Notes under the pieces: generated by a model
Told to the model about the DNA's origin: nothing
The model's input: only the letters and a program-made list of their open reading frames with translations
Databases searched by the model: none
Shown: positions 51,301 to 64,000 of the stretch, in pieces
Layout of the letters: each line of letters starts with the position of its first letter
How positions within the stretch are numbered: the stretch's first letter is position 1
Assembly (NCBI GenBank): GCA_963693285.1
Contig: OY848920.1
Span: forward strand, 9,224,182-9,288,181
Length of the DNA: 64,000 bases
Reading direction: 5' to 3'
Source: Xestospongia muta
Lineage: Eukaryota > Porifera > Demospongiae > Haplosclerida > Petrosiidae
Program-made: the position numbers and the translations under genes

Positions 51301-54300
51301 ATGTAGCAGTCTGGGAATGAGACTGAAGACATTTTAGCAAAATCACATGACTACCTTTTTACTTCGGGGCACATGGCAGTCTACAGATGAGACTACATAC
51401 CACAAACACACTATAGCCCAACCCACACCATACTGTATACTTATAATGAGCTGTGAGTTATGTCATAACCAGTAATGTAATCAAACTCCCAGACTTGATC
51501 ATAGCATACATATTATATCTGTAATATAATTCTACTTTTAACTAAGTTATCTAAAGATAGCTACCAGTTCACAATGTTTGTAATGACATGTTTATAATAA
51601 TATTGTAAGTGTTTCTTGTTATGTTATGAACACTTCAAACAACAATCAGTTAAGTCCCTTAATATAACACTATTGTAGTCTAGGATACTAGCCCCTCCTA
51701 CTTTTGACAGTCTGCTATACAAGATCCATTGTTTACAGTGTATGTCAACATTAATAATGTACTTTCTCTCACAGTCTATTATGATAAGTTAATACTTGAG
51801 GTATTAGTGTATACATAATATGATAACAATATTATGGGTGGAGTCAATATAAACTATTACAGTTTAAAACAAGATTGTCTCAACTAGTACCATAGAACAT
51901 AATGATCATGAGATGTTACTTGTTTGCAAATAAGGAATTTAATATTATGTAAACCTTGGTTAATTATATATTATATGTTAATATCAAAAAGTAACATAAT
52001 CAACCCAACCCCTTTCTCTTGAGTTAGTTTGTGAGACTACAACATAATGTTTTTATTGAGTTAAATCAACATGACTAAATGAAAGTAATTGTAACACAAT
52101 AAAACACTTTTTAGATCAAAACAGTTTTCAGCCACACCCACTATAAAAACATTGTGGTTTGTCAAGTACAAGTTCAATAAACTGTGGTTTACCAGGAATG
52201 TTAGTGAAAGAGATAACTGTACTATATATAGTATGGACTATACTCTGTCTGAGTTGAGTTGAGCTACCCAGACATGTAAATAATTTCGCCGTTTTACGTG
52301 CTATCTGCATGAAACTTGCACCAATCCATCCAGCTACAAATGCACTATATATATATAAAATTTGGCTCTCTAGTGCTATGAGAAAGTAGCAAACTATAAA
52401 CTCCATACATTATCAATGGCATACCTCAAATTCCACACCTTCGAATAACACTTTTCACCTTGGGAAGTCAACCGTGTGTGTCACGTGGTAATTCAAAATT
52501 ACAGTTTTAATTATATGAACAGATGCTCTATTATAATAATTATTACTATTAAAATAATAATCAGATATTGTCTTTTGCAATTTAAGGCAGCTATAAAGCC
52601 ACCGTGGTTCTGAAAAGAACCTTTTAACAAACAGTCTCAACTTTCTTTTTCTGTAGCCTCTTGATGCTGGCACATGAAACTCATGTGGCATCAGCAGTTC
52701 TTTAAGAGATCATTGACTATGTTGACACCTGTGGATTTCCTCGAAATACTCATAGACATTTGCAACAACCTCCTTTGTTTGCAACCTCAGTCTCTTTCCC
52801 TTTGTATCTTAACGAACATGTGGAGTTTTCGCATGACATTCACGTGAAAAAGTAATGAATAATATTAAAATGTACTTCAGTGCGAAGTGGATAAAGTAGG
52901 TGATAACATACCTCATCTTACATTCCAAGCATAACACACCTTTTTTTAATGAAGGGCTCAACTCAACTAATGGACAGAGTATAACTGTTCTTCCTCTCTA
53001 ACATATAGGGAGGAGTTAAAAACAATTATAAAAGACAAAATCATTGATATTACAGATATCATTATTCAATAATAGTCTTCTTCTATGTTCTTTACTGTAT
53101 TTGCTTGATTTCTTTTGTATATAAAAAAAGAACATTATAGACAAAACTATTTACATCAATGATTTATTGTGATTTGTACTGACACAATAATATTATAAAG
53201 TGTAACTGATTAAAATGAATAACTTAATAAAGAAAGGAAAGACAAAATGATTTCATGATAACATTGATATTCCAGTATTAGGAACATGTAGTTACTTGTA
53301 GTATTCTATATCACTACTAAATGTAGAAAAGAAAGATTGTGGATTCTAGTCTAATAACATTATTATCTCTTTACATTTTATTATATATTATGATGTGTTA
53401 ACAGTTACATAACAATACATGTACAAACAAACAGTATAATTTGTGTATAAATCTAGCCCCACCCATCACTCATTTCCAAAAGTAGTAATGATAAACAAGA
53501 ACATAGTTTACTTCATGGATTATATATAAAATGTTACAATAAAGTACAAACATGTTTACATTAATCCCTGGTAAGATAAATTCTTGTATCAGACTCCAGG
53601 ACTCCATTAAACATGAGTTAGCTTTTATATTTTATCATCTCAAATGTAATGAGAACAGGATGAACAAACCATATTCAAATAGGAGATGTCTAAATAATTT
53701 GTTTGCAGATCCTGTATTAGATCAAAGCAGTTTATAGTCACACTCAACTATAAAAACAATGTGGTTTGTCAGGTACAAGTCCAATAGGCTAACAGACAAT
53801 TCCTGTCTAAGCAAAGAGGCTGGCCTCACAGGGCTAAGTTAATATATGAATACCTGAAACCATTATACAGTATAAGAATGTACCATTGATTAATATAATA
53901 GGATTGTTCCTCTGAAGAACATACAAAACCTCAAATTTAACAGTAAACCACGCCTCCTGTAAATCGTTGCCATAGTAACCATAGTCAGTAAATAGTAATG
54001 GCTTTCTTTCTTCTTCAGTGTGTTGTCTGTGTATTGTAGTGTGTTATAGTATATATTACTATGTGTGTACTATACTATATACTAACTCTGTTTTATAACA
54101 GGAGACACTGGAAGTGTTCAGTGGAATGATGATGACAATAGTGTTAGACTCACTAGACCAAGTATAGCACAAAGTGAAGATGTTATAAGTAAATTAATAA
54201 AAGAACAACAAACAGGAAAAGAATGGAGTATTATTCTCTACTCATCATCTCCTGAAAGTACTGCAGTTATTATAAACAATCTTAATAAGTGTACAGTGGG

Positions 54301-54898
54301 GAGTCTTTATATATTGAACACTTCATTGGACAGTAAGTGTGTATCGATATTATCAGAGATACTAAAAACTAATAAAACAATAAAGACACTAGTACTGGAG
54401 TCCTCTTCACTTACTGGTAGTATCAAACAAGTCAGTGATAGTCTCTTTAATAATGAAACACTTGAAGAGTTAATGTTGTGGAATGTTACTGGTATCACAG
54501 ATGAAGATATGACTCACTTATCTACTATATTAGCAACTAATACAACTTTAAAAGAACTATATCTCTCCAACTGTAACATCACTGATAATGGAGTCCGATA
54601 TATCTGTGAAGAACTTACTAAAAACCAAACATTGACTACATTGAACATCGGAGGTAATCATCAGATCACTTCAGTTAGTACCAGTACAATAGCAGATTTA
54701 ATACAAACCACTACATCACTGACAAGACTATATCTCTACGATACTTCACTGAACAATGATGATATCAAGACAATATGTACATCACTCAATAAAAATACTA
54801 CAATAAGGACACTATACTTATCAAGAGAACATGAAGAGTATTGTAAGAAGTTAGACAGTTATCAAGTTTTTAAAGACAGACTTAAGTTCGTTGAATAG
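45375..54898 (+). CDS. DEATH / CARD-like x2 / coiled-coil / LRR protein, gene 4
   Basis: Exons: 45375-45411, 45479-45775, 45831-46112, 46160-46519, 46568-46636, 46688-47355, 47414-47534, 47708-47803, 48245-48328, 48876-48974, 49027-49125, 50083-50220, 50426-50563, 54102-54898. The total is 3285 nt, 1094 residues plus stop. The DEATH domain (to about 111) has a three-residue insertion (S-H-L-V-T-W-E). CARD-like modules reach 205 and 325; the unknown domain about 571, with two residues fewer at its start. The coiled coil is interrupted: exons to about 671, an acidic tail-like segment to 737, then two more coil exons to 829. About 950 bp of repeat sequence lies between exons 49125 and 50083. The 49027 acceptor is the second of two AGs. 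The longest gene in the window; its last intron is 3.5 kb. Confidence 0.75.
49195..50082. repeat. Repeat insertion inside gene 4
   Basis: The first part (to about 49600) copies the start of the duplicated block at 1-400. The rest includes two versions of a GAAGGTGACCTTCT palindrome unit (about 49795 and 49975). It separates two coiled-coil/tail exon groups of gene 4. No gene is seen. Confidence 0.5.
52241..52981. mobile_element. TA-flanked inverted-repeat MITE, long form
   Basis: The ends TACTCTGTCTGAGTTGAG and CTCAACTAATGGACAGAGTA are inverted copies; TA lies on both sides. The paralogous site near 35350 (ATGGACTAACTGTTC) lacks it. The interior contains, inverted, most of the short form at 1877-2331 plus about 285 bp more, so the short form looks like an internal-deletion derivative. 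No transposase is seen. Open frames on the minus strand at 52128-52406 and 52455-52691 are not supported as genes. Confidence 0.8.
53966..53979 (+). promoter_or_regulatory. X-box-like palindrome, gene 4 last intron
   Basis: GTTGCCATAGTAAC, same spacing to the LRR exon as in the other copies. Confidence 0.4.
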
Positions 54899-55022
54899 TA
54901 AGTAGTTTGTTGTTTATTCTTAATCTGTCTTCTCGCTCACTTTTATTTTCACTTTAATTTTTTATTGACTTTATGTTCTCTTCTTTTATTAACAATTTAT
55001 TTCTCTAACAAAACTAGTAGAC

Positions 55023-55028
55023 AATAAA
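55023..55028 (+). terminator. Polyadenylation signal AATAAA (gene 4)
   Basis: AATAAA about 125 bp after the gene 4 stop; conserved position. Confidence 0.6.
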
Positions 55029-55379
55029 AATAGAGCAGTTTTGCTTGACACTTACTTCTCTAACGTCGCACTTTTTTGTCTCTCGCGCAGCTGGTCGCTT
55101 GGCACCTGTAATTATTATTTGTGGGCGGGGCATTATTTTAACCCCTTTGTAGGTGTATGACGTATGTACTGGTGAGTAGTAGTCCTGAACAGAATATGAT
55201 CTATTTTATATTCAGAAGAAATGGAAGACTACAATTTAACTATAATACTGAGATCAGTTCAGTTGAATAATGAAAATTGTCAACTGTTCAAGTCTAACAA
55301 TACATATTTCTGAAGTTTCTCTCTCGAGAGTATTTGAAAACCTCAAGTAGTGAGAAACGTACTTGTATCACATTTTAGA

Positions 55380-55867
55380 CCATCTAAAGGAGTTAGCATG
55401 ACCTGTCTTATATTCAGAAGAGATGGAAGACTACAATTTAACTATAATACTGAGATCAGTTCAGTTGATCAACAAAATTGATTTTATTTGTCAACTGCTA
55501 AAGTTCAACAGTAAATATTAATGAGATAGAGAAATTTGCTCACTCAGGTAGATCTAGTGAATGTTGAGATAATGTTAATGGACAATCCCAACATTCTATG
55601 AACAATATTTATATCCTAATATAAAGGAGTCTATATTGAAGACAAGAGAGGGACAATTAGTAAACTGAATACAATATAGTGTGTGGAGATGAAATACTAT
55701 GTAAAGTAAGATGATATATTGAAGACAATTATAACCTCTCCTGTCTCCTCCCCATATAGCCATTAGCTAGACTAGATATAGAGGTCACTAGTATTGGTCT
55801 TACATCAGCTGTAATAGATACTGAACAATTACATTCACAGAGTGATCCTAATATAAGTCAACTTTAA
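55380..55867 (+). pseudogene. Third relic of the unrecognised + strand gene
   Basis: Parallel to 38330-38795. The first piece (TCLIFRRDGRLQFNYNTEIS) and the tail exon 55760-55867 are preserved. The middle piece is frame-shifted and its donor has changed from GTAATG to ATAATG. An extra partial copy of the first piece sits at about 55200-55270. Confidence 0.4.
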
Positions 55868-55937
55868 TGAACAAAGTTTATAGTTGCTCTCATTCTAATG
55901 TTCTCACAACACAAACAATAACAATAACAATATATAG

Positions 55938-56712
55938 CAGGAGCGCATGAGCGTCGTGAAGCGACGCGAAGGAGCATCAAACTCCCTTCACCAACTGTTG
56001 TCGAATCAAGGCTTAGAACATATGTCCGTATATGGACATAATTGCTTAGTGTTTTGCATTTTAATAGCTTCTGGGCTGTAACCTCTTAGTAGGTGTGCTT
56101 TAAATAGATAAATTTAAGAGAAGTCAAGAAGTCAAGAAGATGGCCAAGCGACCTTGAACAACATATATCATTATATTCCAACACAAGGTAACTCCAAAGT
56201 GTCCTGGTATTCTGTGTGGACAAGGCCAAAGTGCCTACTTCCTTGTACCACGCAGCAAGGGAACTACCAAAACGTTCGTTATCCTTGTAATAGACGCAAA
56301 AAAGCTGGCAGAAAGTTCTTTATAAGAACTCCAGCAACTTCCCTAGCCTGAGACTATATTATAGTTTTCATGTATTGCCAGAGAACTAGTCTTGTTGAAT
56401 AAAGCGATATATGTTGTTCAACTGTTTCCACTTCTTTAATGACAAAAACCTCCATAACCTCCAAGTTCAATTCTTTTAAACGTTTCTCGATGTACATAAC
56501 TTCTTTCTTAGTTTCGACTTCTTCGTTTTACTCACCATAGATGATTGTAATAATATTCATTGCTCCGTTACATACTGAGCAGTACTTATGCTAATAAGTG
56601 TATTTTCCTTATATGGTATAATCCTTGACCGTGTTTCGACAATGGTTAGAATACAAATATAATGGCAGTTTGACACTCCTTCGCGTCGCTTCGCGACGCT
56701 CATGCGCTCCTG
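55938..56712. mobile_element. GC-rich TIR DNA element, 775 bp, 7-bp target duplication
   Basis: 46-bp terminal inverted repeats (55938-55983 and 56667-56712) differ at only three positions and begin CAGGAGCGCATGAGCGTCG. Each TIR contains an internal GCGTCG/CGACGC hairpin. TATATAG is duplicated on both sides (55931-55937 and 56713-56719). The equivalent flanks at about 4852 and 38865 show the empty site. The interior has only a 65-codon frame (56154-56351) with no transposase features, so it is non-autonomous. CpG richness contrasts sharply with the AT-rich surroundings. About 75 bp of flanking sequence is also duplicated on both sides. Confidence 0.85.
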
Positions 56713-56789
56713 TATATAGTAATGTTTATAGTTGCTCTCATTCTAATGTTCTCACAACACAAACAATACAACAATAACAATATATAGTA

Positions 56790-57590
56790 ATGTTGACTTT
56801 TTATGTGTTAATTTATTAAACTATAAATATTTGTGTAGTTATAAAAAGAAATTATTTCACACAGTTATACTGATAATTAGAATAAAACAACAAATTACAT
56901 GTACATCAATAAAAGAAAAAACATTAAATAATACTTACATGTATTTAAACAAATCAATTAAATCAAGAAATAGTAAAATTAAAATATTAGTATTCAAAAA
57001 ATTAACAAAGAGAGAAATAAATTATAACCATAGACAATGGTACTAGTACTAACAAACAATATATCTACATTATGATATTATTAATATTACATAATGTAAT
57101 ATACTGAAGGATATTGGATACATTAGACAACAATAATAAGTACTGGGCTAAAAGACACATACAAAATTAAAGGAGAGAGACACAAGATCACCAATCCACA
57201 GACATACATGTACATGTAGACAGTTAATGTATCAAGTATTATAGATATTGAATGGATTTAGAAAGGACCTCTCTCTCTAAATGGTTGATCACCCTAAATA
57301 AAATAATATTAACTCATACCAGCTGTCAACAATATAGTTCATTGTAATATTATCATGTTGTCACAATATCATTGTTACATGTACATGTATATTAATATGA
57401 CATGTGTCTACATCTACTGACACTCATTGATATAATGATCACATGATGATCACATGATCAATTTATATGTCTACACTTATTGATATAATAGTCATGTCAT
57501 TATCACTTAGTTATTAAGGGGTCACTGTAACATATTAAAATTATAATAAATTAATCATTATCTCTAGTACATGTCTGTGTATGTGTTGTC
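56790..57590. repeat. Convergent 3' flank, duplicate of 4787-5740
   Basis: Third copy of the flank between an LRR gene and a kinase gene, with the same palindromes. The 71-codon frame at 56831-57046 is low-complexity and not a gene. Confidence 0.6.
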
Positions 57591-57747
57591 ATTATATTGG
57601 GTACATTACCTCATTATATTGAGTACATTACCTCATTATATTGGGTACATTACCTCTATTATATTGGGTACATTACCTCATTATATTGGGTGTATTACCT
57701 CTATTATATTGGGTACATTACCTCATTATATTGGGTACATTACCTCA

Positions 57748-57772
<25 letters not shown>
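57590..57772. repeat. 22-bp minisatellite, ~8-9 units
   Basis: Expanded version of the array at 5745-5836; one unit has a TGTATT variant and one a TTGAG variant. The kinase stop codon (57748-57750) is provided by the repeat. Confidence 0.9.
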
Positions 57773-63756
<5,984 letters not shown>

Positions 63757-64000
63757 CTTCAAGAAGGGGTGTGGTCACTACAGATTAAAAACAGATGTAT
63801 TATTGTCATAAATATATTAGGTTGTGGTCAATTACAATTGTAATGGATTCATTATGTCCAAATATAACAAACATATGATCCACATACTATTAATATAGGA
63901 GGATAAAGTCCTTGAATATAAATTAATACAACCAGTACTGAACAATTGAACACTATAATATTAATATAATATAGTTATATGTTAAAATACTAGATACATA
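63757..64000. other. Upstream part of kinase copy 3
   Basis: Matches 11767-12010 closely. No exon is identified here. By comparison, the divergent neighbour and any start exon would lie just past the right edge. Confidence 0.5.

Larger units (their letters stand above)
50850..54101 (+). repeat. Duplicated block in the last intron of gene 4
   Basis: Almost the full block seen at 1-3633, in the same order. It lacks the MITE at the 1877 position and carries the longer MITE at a different position. It ends at the TACTAAC branch point and CAG acceptor of the LRR exon. Confidence 0.75.

Noticed and set aside
52128..52691. Two minus-strand open frames (92 and 78 codons)
   Set aside because: They lie across and inside the MITE at 52241-52981 and have no domain or paralogue with conserved frame.
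56154..56351. 65-codon frame inside the TIR element
   Set aside because: Too short, no transposase motif; likely chance in a non-autonomous element.

Overview
The window looks like metazoan, intron-rich, AT-rich nuclear DNA, most likely a demosponge (Amphimedon-like). The basis is short GT-AG introns with TACTAAC-like branch points and AATAAA polyadenylation signals. It also holds DEATH/CARD-type and ribonuclease-inhibitor-type LRR coding exons, a ROS1/Sevenless-type receptor tyrosine kinase with YWTD and fibronectin III segments, and no bacterial-style gene packing. The species is inference.

The main content is a tandem gene family on the + strand. I read each unit as ONE multi-exon gene: DEATH domain, two CARD-like modules, an unrecognised ~225-residue domain, a variable coiled coil, and a terminal exon of RI-type LRRs. 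There is no NACHT/NB-ARC NTPase. Four complete models sum exactly to whole codons: 12189-17788 (994 aa), 20608-27489 (990 aa), 30305-37942 (1088 aa) and 45375-54898 (1094 aa). A fifth copy is represented only by its last (LRR) exon at 3634-4424, its body lying left of the window. All junctions from the first DEATH-exon splice to the LRR exon are phase 1, except the exon after the unknown domain (phase 0). The coiled-coil part is a cassette whose exon number differs per copy.

On the - strand are three copies of a ROS1-like receptor tyrosine kinase. Copy 1 (5812-11766) has frame-breaking lesions in both the propeller and the kinase. Copy 2 (39831-42048) is cut off just before the transmembrane exon and has a nonsense codon. 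Copy 3 (57748-63756, 5' end beyond the window) is open throughout (1165 residues visible), but its activation-loop intron has lost the GT donor. Copy 1 runs divergently from the first complete + strand gene.

Layout: 1-3633 duplicated intron block with a MITE; 3634-4424 LRR exon; 4425-5811 3' flank; 5812-11766 kinase copy 1; 12189-17788 gene 1; 17789-20607 minus-strand gene relic and minisatellite; 20608-27489 gene 2; 28007-29234 Ser/Pro/Thr-rich gene or relic; 30305-37942 gene 3; 38330-38795 relic; 39831-42048 kinase fragment; 42049-44863 relics, GA satellite, hAT relic and second copy of the Ser/Pro/Thr gene tail; 45375-54898 gene 4; 55938-56712 TIR element; 57748-63756 kinase copy 3. The arrangement reads as an expanding innate-sensing-like locus born by segmental duplication, with receptor kinases carried along and decaying. 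No tRNA, rRNA or CRISPR was seen.
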